Shown here one piece after another: positions 1 to 8,277 of a DNA stretch of 64,000 nucleotides. This DNA is from Mycobacterium syngnathidarum (GTDB taxonomy: Bacteria > Actinomycetota > Actinomycetes > Mycobacteriales > Mycobacteriaceae). A program made the translations under genes and the position numbers. Position 1 is the first letter of the stretch, and each line of letters opens with the position of its first letter. The notes beneath the pieces are model-generated. The model ran no database searches, was not told the DNA's origin, and was given only the letters and a program-made list of their open reading frames with translations. The stretch covers positions 1 through 64,000 of the forward strand of contig NZ_MLCL01000001.1 in the NCBI RefSeq assembly GCF_001942625.1, given 5' to 3'.

Positions 1-132
1 GAGGCCGAACGCGCCGGAACCTACCAGCACTGGCTGCATCACTACAATCACCACCGACCCCACACCGGCATCGGCGGAATGACACCAATCGAGCGCCTAC
101 GCGTTCACAACCTACCCGTGAAGAACACCTAA
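1..132 (+). mobile_element. 3' end of an IS481-family transposase (truncated by window)
   Basis: The frame is open from base 1 and stops at TAA 130-132, giving 43 residues. They include HHYNHHRPHTGIGG followed by TPIERL. This is the usual end of the DDE integrase core (rve) of IS481/IS3-like transposases, where the last catalytic Glu lies just upstream, outside the window. The rest of the element is to the left, so completeness cannot be judged. I could not recognise the right terminal inverted repeat in the bases after 132. Confidence 0.8.
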
Positions 133-261
133 GCCCCCAGCCGGTCCGAGATCCGGGACCTGAAGCCGATTCCATGAATGGCCGCACCCGCATCCATCAG
201 GTCTCATAGTCGTTTCGACATGCCTCACCAGCCACCATTCGCGTCCACTGAAGCATGCAAA

Positions 262-278
262 CTGTTGCATGACAACAG
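262..278. repeat. Perfect 6-5-6 inverted repeat upstream of the PGRS-like gene
   Basis: CTGTTG-catga-CAACAG lies in the 281-bp gap between the transposase remnant and the PGRS-like gene, about 135 bp before its start. No gene is supported in 133-413, so this gap should hold the promoter. The repeat could be an operator or part of the IS end; the sequence alone does not decide. Confidence 0.4.
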
Positions 279-413
279 CTTTCATCTGGCCGCGAAAGGC
301 CACGGGTACCCAACAAAAACTGAAGATCTGCTGTGAATTCTTTCTGCGTGCTGCTACCTTCGCAGCCCTGAGGGCAGGTGCTTTACCAAATTCGAAGCGA
401 GGAAACCACGCAA

Positions 414-2351
414 ATGTCTGAATATTGCACGGATGTGGTCGATGCGAGGGTGGCAAATCGAGCGGGTCGCAGGTGGCCGGTCATGCCATTCATGCTGGGC
501 GGAGTCGCCATGGCCGGAACCGCTGCCATCTTGCTGGCTCAGCCCGGTTCCGACCAGACCGAGCTGCTTGCGCTGAACGAGCGCACCGCCGCGTCGTATT
601 CCATTGCCTATACCCTGACGTCCGGAGAAGAGCCGCTGGCGGACGGCACGACCCAGCTCGTCGGAAGCAGCTGGCAGTCACCGTTGTTGTTCCCACAACT
701 GGCAGAGAGCAACAGTGGAAAATCCGGTGACGCATCACTGTTCAGCGCCTCGGCAACGAGCATCCCGTCCGGGATGGGCTTGGTCGCGTTCGATTCGTCC
801 GCGTTAGTGAACTCGGTGTTGAACATGGACGCCAGCCAAACCTTCGGGATGGTGGGCAAGGGTGGCTGGCTGATCGGCAACGGCCTCGACGGAACAGATG
901 CCTACATCAATGCCGACGGCACCGTCGTTGCGGCCACGTCCGGCGGCAACGGCGGCCTGTTCGGTGGCAACGGCGGCAACGGCGGCAACGGCCTCGATGC
1001 CGGTTACTACGTCAAGAACGCAGAAACCGGCCAATGGCAGCAATACGAGCACGACCACGACCACGATGGGGCGACTTTCTTCGCCGCTTCCAACGGCGCC
1101 GATGGCGGCAACGCCAAGTTCGGAATCGGGGACGGCGGGGACGGAGGGTTCGGTGGAATCGGCCTCAGCAGCGATGAGGACCCCGACGCACACGTCGTCG
1201 GCGGCGCCGGCGGTGACGGCGGCAACAGCGGATTCCTGTCCGGTACCGCCGGAGACGGCGGTCATGGGGGATGGGCCGTGAGCGCGCTCGGCATGGTCAA
1301 CGGCGGCGCCGGCGGGACAGGCGGCAACGCCGGTCTGTTCGGAAACGCCGGGTTCGGTGGGTTCGGCGGCAGTGCCGCAACGGGCGGTAGCACCGTCGTC
1401 GTCGATGGCGAAGAGGTGACCGTCCAAGCGGTCGGCGGCAGAGGAGGCGACGGGGGCAGCGCTGTCATCGGCAACGCCGGGGACGGCGGCCTCGGCGGCG
1501 TCGCAGACATCGTTCACAGCCATGACCACGACCACGACCACGTTTCCGCCGCTGATCATGACCACGACCACCACTCCAGTGGCGCGTCCGCGACCAGTGG
1601 CGACGGCGGCAACGGCGGAGGGACCGTTATCGGCAACGCGGGCAACGGCGGCCATGCGGGAGGGGCGTATCAGGGCGAGATCGACGACTCCGGCGTGCCC
1701 GGCGCCGTCGGCGTCGGACTGACCACCGGTGGCAAGGGTGGAGACGGCGGCGCTTCCTGGTACGGCGACGGCGGTTCCGGCGGCAACGGCAGTGGCGCGG
1801 CTTCCTACCACGGTGACGCCGTCGCCGGAAACGGCGGCAAGGGCGGGGACTCGCCGATTCACGGGGCCAGCGGAATCGGCGGAGACGGCGGAGATGCCGA
1901 GGCACCGGAGGGGCACGCCACCGGCGGGACCGGCGGTCCGGGAGGCCACGGTCTGATCACCAGCTTTGGCGGCGAAGGAGGTGCTGGCGGAACCGCCTTG
2001 GGCATCGACGGGCAGCACTCCACTCCCGGCGCACCGGGCGCGCACGGTCGCGATGGCGTGTTCCCGCACAGCCACGATCACGACCATGATCACGGCGGTG
2101 GCGACGACCACGACCACGACCACGACCACAGTCACTCCAGCGCAGCTGCCGGTTCCACCAGCGGGTCCGAAAGCAAGAAGGCCACCAGCACCACCAGCCG
2201 GCCCGAACGCAAGAAACCCGCCAGCAGCACCAGCAGCGGAGGCGGACCCAAGAAAGTAGCCGGAGCTACCAGCGCAAGCGCACCCAAGAAGGCTGGCAGC
2301 GCAAGCAGCAAGTCCGAACGCAAGAAGGCTGACAGCAGCTCCAAGGACTGA
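414..2351 (+). CDS. PGRS-type glycine-repeat protein with His-Asp metal-binding-like clusters
   Basis: This 645-residue protein has one N-terminal hydrophobic segment (about residues 23-43), a non-repetitive stretch to about residue 160, then long GGNGG/GGDGG/GGAGG repeats of the PGRS type seen in mycobacterial surface proteins. No PE domain precedes the repeats. Three clusters of alternating His and Asp interrupt them (bases about 1049-1067, 1513-1581, 2068-2140). The tail from about base 2160 is Ser/Lys-rich with repeated KK-x-S elements. ATG 414 is chosen because GAGG at 399-402 lies 11 bases upstream; a further in-frame start exists at 378. The His clusters suggest Zn, Ni or Cu binding at the cell surface (inference), which fits the metal genes downstream. 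Function is unknown. Confidence 0.8.
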   Translation: MSEYCTDVVDARVANRAGRRWPVMPFMLGGVAMAGTAAILLAQPGSDQTELLALNERTAASYSIAYTLTSGEEPLADGTTQLVGSSWQSPLLFPQLAESNSGKSGDASLFSASATSIPSGMGLVAFDSSALVNSVLNMDASQTFGMVGKGGWLIGNGLDGTDAYINADGTVVAATSGGNGGLFGGNGGNGGNGLDAGYYVKNAETGQWQQYEHDHDHDGATFFAASNGADGGNAKFGIGDGGDGGFGGIGLSSDEDPDAHVVGGAGGDGGNSGFLSGTAGDGGHGGWAVSALGMVNGGAGGTGGNAGLFGNAGFGGFGGSAATGGSTVVVDGEEVTVQAVGGRGGDGGSAVIGNAGDGGLGGVADIVHSHDHDHDHVSAADHDHDHHSSGASATSGDGGNGGGTVIGNAGNGGHAGGAYQGEIDDSGVPGAVGVGLTTGGKGGDGGASWYGDGGSGGNGSGAASYHGDAVAGNGGKGGDSPIHGASGIGGDGGDAEAPEGHATGGTGGPGGHGLITSFGGEGGAGGTALGIDGQHSTPGAPGAHGRDGVFPHSHDHDHDHGGGDDHDHDHDHSHSSAAAGSTSGSESKKATSTTSRPERKKPASSTSSGGGPKKVAGATSASAPKKAGSASSKSERKKADSSSKD

Positions 2352-2385
2352 TTCCAAAGCTGTTGTGAGGTACTAGTTTTTCCAG

Positions 2386-2420
2386 CGCGGGCGTCGGCCT
2401 CTCCCTGGTCGGCGCCCGCG
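2386..2420 (+). terminator. GC-rich hairpin after the PGRS-like gene
   Basis: CGCGGGCG at 2386-2393 pairs with CGCCCGCG at 2413-2420, and GGCC/GGTC inside can extend the stem. It starts 35 bases after the stop. No T-run follows, so it would be a tail-less mycobacterial terminator at best. Confidence 0.4.
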
Positions 2421-2492
2421 TCGCACTTGTGCACCCGGAAACGAAATTACAGTCCCGCGTATCTAGCCGTGGAAGAGAGCAGTACGACAATC

Positions 2493-3047
2493 ATGAATGA
2501 ATCAGACGTCAAGGACGAGCGAACCGAGGTCTCGACGCAGCCCGAGCCCGCGACCGCACAACTCCCGAAACGAATCAACGTCGCTGTGGTGGCCTTGATC
2601 CTGGCTGCCGGAGCTTTGGCCTTGTCCGCATGGACCGTATTTCGACCGACGGCTTCCGAAGCAGCCGGACCGCCGGCAGCCGATGACGCAACGAGCACCG
2701 CAGCCAAGCAGAAGGCCTGTTCCGCCTTTTCAACGGTGCGTCGTGGAGTCTCACTCAACACCAATGCCAGCGCGCCGGGTGGCCCCAATGACGTCGCCGG
2801 AGGTTTGGCGGTTGCGGCCAACGCCCGCCTAGCCCTCTTCGGCGGTGGCGAGTACCTGATGTCCCAGATCGACACCGCCGTGCCTTCCGAACTTCGTGAG
2901 CCGGCAACCGAATTCGCGGAAACTCTGATGGATATCGGTGCGATCGCGATCTCAGGAGTTCCGACGACTGAACCAGCGCAGGCTGACCGGTTGCGCTCCG
3001 CGGAACGCCTCAGCTCGGTCATTGCCGAAAAGTGTGGTGGTCAGTAG
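2493..3047 (+). CDS. Single-pass membrane or secreted protein of unknown function
   Basis: This 184-residue protein has a charged N-terminus (about 28 residues), one hydrophobic segment (about 29-49) and an alanine-rich extracytoplasmic domain with two cysteines (C76 and C181) that could form a disulfide. The layout resembles short Mce-associated-type membrane proteins of mycobacteria, but I do not recognise the family. ATG 2493 begins the sequence that looks natural; an in-frame start at 2427 would add 22 residues of poor character. It lies 140 bp after the PGRS-like gene on the same strand and converges on the methyltransferase at 3064. Confidence 0.65.
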   Translation: MNESDVKDERTEVSTQPEPATAQLPKRINVAVVALILAAGALALSAWTVFRPTASEAAGPPAADDATSTAAKQKACSAFSTVRRGVSLNTNASAPGGPNDVAGGLAVAANARLALFGGGEYLMSQIDTAVPSELREPATEFAETLMDIGAIAISGVPTTEPAQADRLRSAERLSSVIAEKCGGQ

Positions 3048-3063
3048 ACCAGCTGCGACAGAA

Positions 3064-3840
3064 TCACATTGGATCTGCGGCGATCACGTAGTCGTGCCCA
3101 TGGCGAATCCCGTCATGGGCCTCGGCAAACTGCAATGCCCGAGCCCGGATGTCTTCGACGTAGCTTCGCATGCTCGCGGAAACCTCGTCGGAGGCAAAGC
3201 GTTGCAGCCGAGCCAGACACATATCGAGTTGGCCGTTGACAAATCGGGCCCGATAGCGGATCGGGAACTGGCGCGCCTCCTGCATCCGGAAACCGGACTG
3301 TCCGAGCTTGCGCATGATCCAGTCCATTGGATACTCCCGGTAGGGGCGCTCACCGGCCAGCAGCAAGCATGCGTCGCGCACCCTGCCGATCTCCCAAATA
3401 ATCCGTCCGCCGTCGGTTTCCGGCTCATGTGGCACATAAGGCTCGAGTCCGATGAGGTACAGCCGACCATTTTCCCTGACCAGGGGGCGCAAGCGTTCGA
3501 ACACGCGGTCTTGCCAGTACGGTGCGAAACCTTCGACCGCGCCGACCAGATAGTCGACCAGTACCGTGTCGAATCCCTCTCCGGTCAACAGACTGTCATT
3601 TACCCAGTTCCCGACCAGCAACCGGTCCTGTTGCCGCGGAGGTGAATGCAAGGCGCCGCGAATGTTGTCCGCCATACTGTGCGACGCAGTCACCGCGGTC
3701 CAGCGTTCGGTGGGCAGCGTCAGGATCCACTCCAGAGACTTCACCCCGGTACCGGCATCGAGCACACTTCCCCACGGGCGCTCACCGTGTAGTTCTTCGA
3801 TGTAGCGGAAAAGTGAGGAAACTTCGATCGCGTTGGTCAC
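3064..3840 (-). CDS. Class I SAM-dependent methyltransferase
   Basis: Motif I (VLDAGTGVKSLEW, residues 26-38 of 258) is the SAM-binding loop of class I methyltransferases. An acidic strand (FDTVLVDYLVG) and a later GRLYLIGLEP strand follow. The substrate cannot be inferred. GTG 3840 is chosen: GGAG lies 7 bases upstream and the previous gene stops at 3858, whereas the longer in-frame start at 3912 would overlap it. It is the last gene of the three-gene operon that begins with the SDR at 5621, so it probably shares the Zur-like boxes at 5644-5717. Confidence 0.75.
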   Translation of the reverse strand: MTNAIEVSSLFRYIEELHGERPWGSVLDAGTGVKSLEWILTLPTERWTAVTASHSMADNIRGALHSPPRQQDRLLVGNWVNDSLLTGEGFDTVLVDYLVGAVEGFAPYWQDRVFERLRPLVRENGRLYLIGLEPYVPHEPETDGGRIIWEIGRVRDACLLLAGERPYREYPMDWIMRKLGQSGFRMQEARQFPIRYRARFVNGQLDMCLARLQRFASDEVSASMRSYVEDIRARALQFAEAHDGIRHGHDYVIAADPM

Positions 3841-3857
3841 AGCTGCACTCCAGTGGT

Positions 3858-4745
3858 CTACTTCAGATGGTCCAGCAGCGCACCGTCGGAGCCGAAATAT
3901 TCGGTTCGCCAACGGTCGAGCAGTTCGTTGTGGTCGATGTGGTCAGGGTGGAAATCCATGACGTAGTACTGCCGTATCTGAGGCGCGATCCCGTCGAACA
4001 ACGGCCGACCCGGCAACGCGACAACACTACCCAACGCCCGCTTCGGGTGTCGCCACGCCCATCGATCGGAGCCGATCGAAAGCGCAAGTACCACAGCTCT
4101 GCTCAAGAACAGGAACAGCACAGTGGTCATCGCGGCACGACGCATCCGCTCGGTGCCTCCGACGTACCGATACACATCGAAGGCAACCGCTTTATGCTCC
4201 ATCTCCTCTATCGCATGCCAGTTCAGCATGGCGCGTACCTCCGGGTCGGTCAGCTGCTGCTGCACCCACGGCGTGCTCAAAACCTGGCCGCCGAGCACCG
4301 CGGTCAAATGCTCCACCGCCGCCGTACAAGCCAAGGCAAATCTGGCCAGCACATCCGGCAGTCGATCACGCTGGCGCTCAAAGCGTTTCACCAACTTGAC
4401 GCCGAGCCTGTCGATGCCACCGGTGGCCCAGTAGCCCATCCTGATGAGCTCGGCGTTCAGCGCGCGATGCTGCAAACCATGCGTCGTCTCCTGACCGATG
4501 AATCCGGCGACTTGTTTGTCCAGCTGAGGATCGTCGATCCGTTCCCGATAGCGGCGCACCGAATGGATGAAGAACTCTTCCCCCGAAGGGAAGAAGCCGG
4601 ACAGCAGCGCCACCAGATGACTCATCGCGATGTCATCGGCGACAAAGTGGCGGCGCGAAGGTTGTGCCTGGTCGAACTTGAACGCGATCCGCCGCACCGA
4701 CACCGAACTGGCTGGTCGCCGCCCGCCCGGCGGCCCGTTGTGCAT
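3858..4745 (-). CDS. Predicted metal-dependent hydrolase, PF10118 family (ferritin-like)
   Basis: The 295 residues carry the spaced Glu/His pattern of a four-helix di-metal protein: E56/E57 and H61, E86 and H89, E145 and H146, then H177, E180, E181 and H184. This matches the family annotated as 'predicted metal-dependent hydrolase', whose chemistry is unproven; a di-iron oxidase or hydroxylase role is equally plausible. A hydrophobic segment follows at about residues 205-225. The gene sits 15 bases after the SDR stop and 17 bases before the methyltransferase, so all three should be one transcript. Confidence 0.75.
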   Translation of the reverse strand: MHNGPPGGRRPASSVSVRRIAFKFDQAQPSRRHFVADDIAMSHLVALLSGFFPSGEEFFIHSVRRYRERIDDPQLDKQVAGFIGQETTHGLQHRALNAELIRMGYWATGGIDRLGVKLVKRFERQRDRLPDVLARFALACTAAVEHLTAVLGGQVLSTPWVQQQLTDPEVRAMLNWHAIEEMEHKAVAFDVYRYVGGTERMRRAAMTTVLFLFLSRAVVLALSIGSDRWAWRHPKRALGSVVALPGRPLFDGIAPQIRQYYVMDFHPDHIDHNELLDRWRTEYFGSDGALLDHLK

Positions 4746-4760
4746 GTGTACCCCTCGCAG

Positions 4761-5621
4761 CTACAGCCCGAGCTTCAACGAGGCGCCCGCATCGACGAAG
4801 AGTTGTTGACCGGTGACATATCGCGACTCGTCCGATGCCAGGTACACCACGGCGTGGGAGATGTCGGCGGGTTCGATGTAGGGAATCGGCATCGCCTGCA
4901 TGAACGGAAAGGTGACTTCGGCGTCCCCACGAGTCGGCTGGGGCAAATCCGGCCGGAACGTCTGATACATCGACGGGTTCTGCAACATGTCCGTGTCAAC
5001 ATTGGTCGGATGCACGGCGTTGATTCGGATCTGCTGCGGTCCCAATGTGAGAGCCAATGACCGGGTGTAGTCCCGAATCATCTTCTTCGCCAGGCCGTAC
5101 CCATCGCCACCCGGACCCTGCAGGCCGCCCTGGCCATTGACACCGCCTGCTTGCGGCACCAGGCCGGCAACCGAACCGGTGACGACGATCGCCCCGAACG
5201 CATTCAGATGCGCAAGCGCGACGTGGACGGTGTTGACCACTCCTATGAAATCCACGTCGAATGCATCTACGAAACCTTGGACCGGAACATCGTTGCCCAG
5301 CGGGCAGATTCCGGCGTTGGCGACGACGATGTGCAGTCCGCCGAGTTCGGCGACGGCATCATCGACGACTTTCTTCAAACCGATCCGGTCGCGGACGTCG
5401 ACTTGTGCGGCCACGACGCGGCGGCCGGCCTTCTCGACCAGCCTTGCCGTCTCATCGAGATCCTCCCGAGTGGCCAATGGGTACCGGTTGCTGGCGATGT
5501 CTTCGCCGATGTCGATCACGATGATGTCTGCGCCCTCGTCGGCCATGTGGATCGCGTGGCTGCGCCCCTGGCCTCGAGCTCCACCGGTCACGATTGCGAC
5601 CTTGCCAGTCAGTCGGCCCAT
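4761..5621 (-). CDS. Mycofactocin-type SDR family NAD-dependent oxidoreductase
   Basis: This 286-residue short-chain dehydrogenase has TGGARGQG (12-19) for the dinucleotide, NAG at 102-104, and the catalytic triad S150, Y175, K179. The long insert after strand 2 (about 41-66, beginning DIASNRYPLATRED) is the hallmark of SDRs that keep NAD bound and hand electrons to the redox cofactor mycofactocin. The substrate, probably an alcohol, is unknown. ATG 5621 follows a strong AGGAGG. It is the first gene of a minus-strand operon with the PF10118 and methyltransferase genes, and its promoter region holds two Zur-like palindromes. Induction under zinc limitation is therefore predicted. Confidence 0.85.
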   Translation of the reverse strand: MGRLTGKVAIVTGGARGQGRSHAIHMADEGADIIVIDIGEDIASNRYPLATREDLDETARLVEKAGRRVVAAQVDVRDRIGLKKVVDDAVAELGGLHIVVANAGICPLGNDVPVQGFVDAFDVDFIGVVNTVHVALAHLNAFGAIVVTGSVAGLVPQAGGVNGQGGLQGPGGDGYGLAKKMIRDYTRSLALTLGPQQIRINAVHPTNVDTDMLQNPSMYQTFRPDLPQPTRGDAEVTFPFMQAMPIPYIEPADISHAVVYLASDESRYVTGQQLFVDAGASLKLGL

Positions 5622-5643
5622 GATCCTCCTCGACAAGCGCTAA

Positions 5644-5663
5644 TTGAAAATGGTTTTCGACAA
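5644..5663. promoter_or_regulatory. Zur-like box, proximal to the SDR operon
   Basis: The core is the palindrome GAAAA-TGG-TTTTC inside TTGAAAATGGTTTTCGACAA. It lies 23 bases upstream of the SDR start. It resembles the AT-rich palindromes bound by mycobacterial Zur and is a weaker relative of the boxes at 5698 and 18493. Confidence 0.6.
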
Positions 5664-5697
5664 GCTGCGGTTAGCACTGTAGCGTGAAGACGGCTAG

Positions 5698-5717
5698 TTG
5701 AAAATGATTATCAACAA
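5698..5717. promoter_or_regulatory. Zur-like box, proximal to the cysteine-rich gene
   Basis: TTGAAAATGATTATCAACAA contains the 16-mer TTGAAAATGATTATCA. The same 16-mer occurs exactly, on the other strand, at 18496-18511 between rpmB2 and mrf, known Zur targets in mycobacteria. It sits 33 bases before the start at 5750. Confidence 0.75.
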
Positions 5718-5749
5718 GGCCCCTGGCGCAATCCACGTGGAAGGCCCCG

Positions 5750-6130
5750 ATGCCCAACCGGCTGTACACCCGCGAGCCATTCACCGTCGCCCTCTGTGCG
5801 CAGTGCTCGGCAGAGCCGCACTTCTTGTTGCAGCAACTCGGTAGCGTCATCCGCCAATGCCCGCATGGCATTCTGGTCACCACCCAGTGCCTGCTCGGCA
5901 GATTCACCTGTACGACAGCAGGTTCCGATCGCGGTGCGGTTCTCGCACTGCAACCCTGCTCGGAACACCGCGCGCCCACTGGAGCCGTGATCTGGATCGG
6001 TCCCGTCAATACCGAGGCGGACGCACAAGATGCCTGCGACTGGATCGCAGCCGGCCGATGGAACCGTGAAAACCTGCCCGGACGGCTACGCGCCGACCTG
6101 AACCTGGCCAGGATCAGTTCTCGGAACTGA
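5750..6130 (+). CDS. Small cysteine-rich protein, ferredoxin-like, Zur-box linked
   Basis: The protein has 126 residues and seven cysteines (16, 19, 37, 47, 54, 70, 96). The run C16-x2-C19 ... CPHG ... C47LLG ... C54 recalls thioredoxin-like [2Fe-2S] ferredoxins, where Cys in the first half bind the cluster; metal binding is an inference. GAAGG lies 5 bases before ATG 5750. Its promoter carries the Zur-like box at 5698, so it is probably made when zinc is scarce. The 3' end overlaps the convergent ctpC by 45 bases. The exact role is unknown; candidates are an electron carrier for the neighbouring SDR or a zinc-sparing thiol protein. Confidence 0.7.
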   Translation: MPNRLYTREPFTVALCAQCSAEPHFLLQQLGSVIRQCPHGILVTTQCLLGRFTCTTAGSDRGAVLALQPCSEHRAPTGAVIWIGPVNTEADAQDACDWIAAGRWNRENLPGRLRADLNLARISSRN

Positions 6131-8272
6131 GCCCTGGTCCAGTTCATACCGGATGAGGCGCGCGCTGTTGGCCACCACAGCGACCGATGAGGCGTTGTGT
6201 AGGACCGCGGCGAGAACCGGCGACAGTGCACCGCCGGCACCGATAATCAAGCCGATTGCGTTCACGGCGATGGACATTGCGTAGTTCTGCTGGATCACAT
6301 CGACCGCGCGCCCGCCCAACGCCCGCACGTCGAGCAGTCGGCGCAGATCGTCACTGGCGAGTGCGACATCAGCGGTCTCAACTGCCACATCGGTGCCGCC
6401 GAGCCCCATCGCGATACCGATGTCGGCCGCCGCGAGCGCGGGTGCGTCGTTGACTCCGTCACCGATGACGGCCACGGTATTGCCCTCGGCATGCAGTTCA
6501 AGTACGACTGCCAGCTTGTCCTCTGGCATGACCTCGGCCCGCCACTCCGTGATGCCGAGTTCGTCGGCGACGGCCGCAGCGGCGTCCGGATGGTCACCGG
6601 TCAACATCACCATGCGCCGCACCCCGGCCGCCCTGAGCGCACTGAGCACCCCGGCGGCTTCCGGTCTGATCTCGTCACGCAGGCTGATCAAACCGACCAG
6701 CTTGCCGTCCACCGCGAGCAGCAGCGGCGTCTCAGCGCGCTTGCGCAGCTTGTCCACCCACTCCGAGGCCCGCTTGGTCACCCGCACCTTCTCCTGACGG
6801 AGCAGCGACGGACTGCCGAGCAGAAGAGTTCGACCGTCAGCTCGGGTCCGCATCCCCAACCCGACGAGCACCTCGCACTCCTCGTGCGGCGGTATCTCGA
6901 TATGACGCTCCTGAGTCGAACGGATCACCGCTTCGGCCAGTGGGTGGCGAGAATGGATCTCCGAGCTGGCGGCGTAGGCCAGGACCTGTTCCGGCTCCCA
7001 ATCCTTGGGGAACGCAACAATATTGGTGACGACTGGACGGCCAACAGTGAGGGTACCGGTCTTGTCGAATACGACCGCGTCTACGCGACCGGCCTGTTCC
7101 AGGTGGGATCCGCCTTTGATCAGGATGCCGCGCCGGGCACCGTTGCCGATCGCCGCGCTGATCGCGGTCGGGGTGGACAATCCCACCGCACACGGGCAGG
7201 CGACCAGCAACATGGTCATCGCCCGACGCACATCCCTGGTCACGACCAACGTTGCCGCCGACAACAGGAACGAGGCGGGTACGAACCGTCGCGAGAAATT
7301 CTCGCCGATCGTCTGTATGGGGGCGCGGTCCTGCTGCGCCTCTTCCACCCGGCTGATGATCCGCCCGATCGTCGTGTGGCTCCCGACCGCCTCGGCCGTG
7401 ACCACCAATCTTCCGCGCACCACGACCGAGCCGGCGTAGACCTTGCTACCGAGGCCGGCAGCCACCGGAAGATTCTCACCGGTGATCGCCGATTGGTCGA
7501 TGATCGCCTCTCCATCGCTGACCACACCGTCAACGGCGATGGCTACCTGCTCGTGGACCACGACCTGGTCGCCGACCCGCACGGTGTCGACAGCGACCTC
7601 GACCTCGGTTCCGTCTGCCAGCTTCAGCCACACCGTGTCCTGGGTACCTTGCAGCAGATTCGCGATCGCCCGTCGGGTGCGCCGCAAAGTCAGGTCCTGC
7701 AGGTACTCACCGATGTTGAGCAGCCACAGCACGGTCAGGGCGACCACGTTCTCGCGGAGTACCAGGCTGGCCACCGTGGCTGCCGACACGAGCACGTCGG
7801 TGCCGGCAGAGCGGTTTCCGGCCAGCGTCCGCAGTGCACCGCGCAAGAAGGGGTAGCCGGTGACGATCGTCGCCCCGGTGGCGAAGGTCCGACTGGTAGG
7901 TCCGAGCAGCGGGGGCCGGGCAAAGGCGTACCGCCGAATCCCGAGCAGTGCCAATGCGATTGCGCCGACGACCATCCGGACGACGTCGGCGTTGTGAATA
8001 TCGGCAGAACGGGGGGTACGGATGGGAACAAGGTGACGGGCCACGTCGGCGGCTGCGGTGATGGCAGCCAACACCGCTGCGCGGTCACAGCGCTTGGGCG
8101 AATACCAGACCACGACCGATGCGGTACGCGGATAGGCATGCACCGCTCGAACACCAGGCACCTGGTCGACGGCGTCCTCAATGGCTACCGCACGCACGGC
8201 GTCACCGCGAAACCACGGCGCCTGCACGCGCATTCGGCCCGCGGCGTCGGAGACTACCGATCCGGTTTCCAC
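6086..8272 (-). CDS. ctpC: P1B-type heavy-metal ATPase, CtpC-like (Zn/Mn export)
   Basis: This 728-residue P-type ATPase shows TGEN in the actuator, the transmembrane metal motif in ACPCAVGLSTPTAIS, the phosphorylation site DKTGTLTVG, an HP motif (SRHPLAEA) and the hinge GDGVNDAPAL. The N-terminal HMA-like domain lacks a CxxC, as in M. tuberculosis CtpC. CtpC exports zinc or manganese out of the cytosol. GTG 8272 lies 5 bases after the stop of the PacL gene, so the two form the known pacL-ctpC unit. The metal is assigned by homology and by PacL only; both zinc and manganese have been proposed for the family. Confidence 0.88.
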   Translation of the reverse strand: METGSVVSDAAGRMRVQAPWFRGDAVRAVAIEDAVDQVPGVRAVHAYPRTASVVVWYSPKRCDRAAVLAAITAAADVARHLVPIRTPRSADIHNADVVRMVVGAIALALLGIRRYAFARPPLLGPTSRTFATGATIVTGYPFLRGALRTLAGNRSAGTDVLVSAATVASLVLRENVVALTVLWLLNIGEYLQDLTLRRTRRAIANLLQGTQDTVWLKLADGTEVEVAVDTVRVGDQVVVHEQVAIAVDGVVSDGEAIIDQSAITGENLPVAAGLGSKVYAGSVVVRGRLVVTAEAVGSHTTIGRIISRVEEAQQDRAPIQTIGENFSRRFVPASFLLSAATLVVTRDVRRAMTMLLVACPCAVGLSTPTAISAAIGNGARRGILIKGGSHLEQAGRVDAVVFDKTGTLTVGRPVVTNIVAFPKDWEPEQVLAYAASSEIHSRHPLAEAVIRSTQERHIEIPPHEECEVLVGLGMRTRADGRTLLLGSPSLLRQEKVRVTKRASEWVDKLRKRAETPLLLAVDGKLVGLISLRDEIRPEAAGVLSALRAAGVRRMVMLTGDHPDAAAAVADELGITEWRAEVMPEDKLAVVLELHAEGNTVAVIGDGVNDAPALAAADIGIAMGLGGTDVAVETADVALASDDLRRLLDVRALGGRAVDVIQQNYAMSIAVNAIGLIIGAGGALSPVLAAVLHNASSVAVVANSARLIRYELDQGSVPRTDPGQVQVGA

Positions 8273-8277
8273 GAGGC

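Noticed and set aside
414..2351. Calling the glycine-repeat protein a PE_PGRS
   Set aside because: No N-terminal PE domain with its Pro-Glu motif; the N-terminus is an unrelated membrane segment.
804..2357. Minus-strand open frame opposite the PGRS-like gene
   Set aside because: Gly codons GGC/GGN read as Ala/Pro codons on the other strand, giving a Val/Ala-rich artefact.
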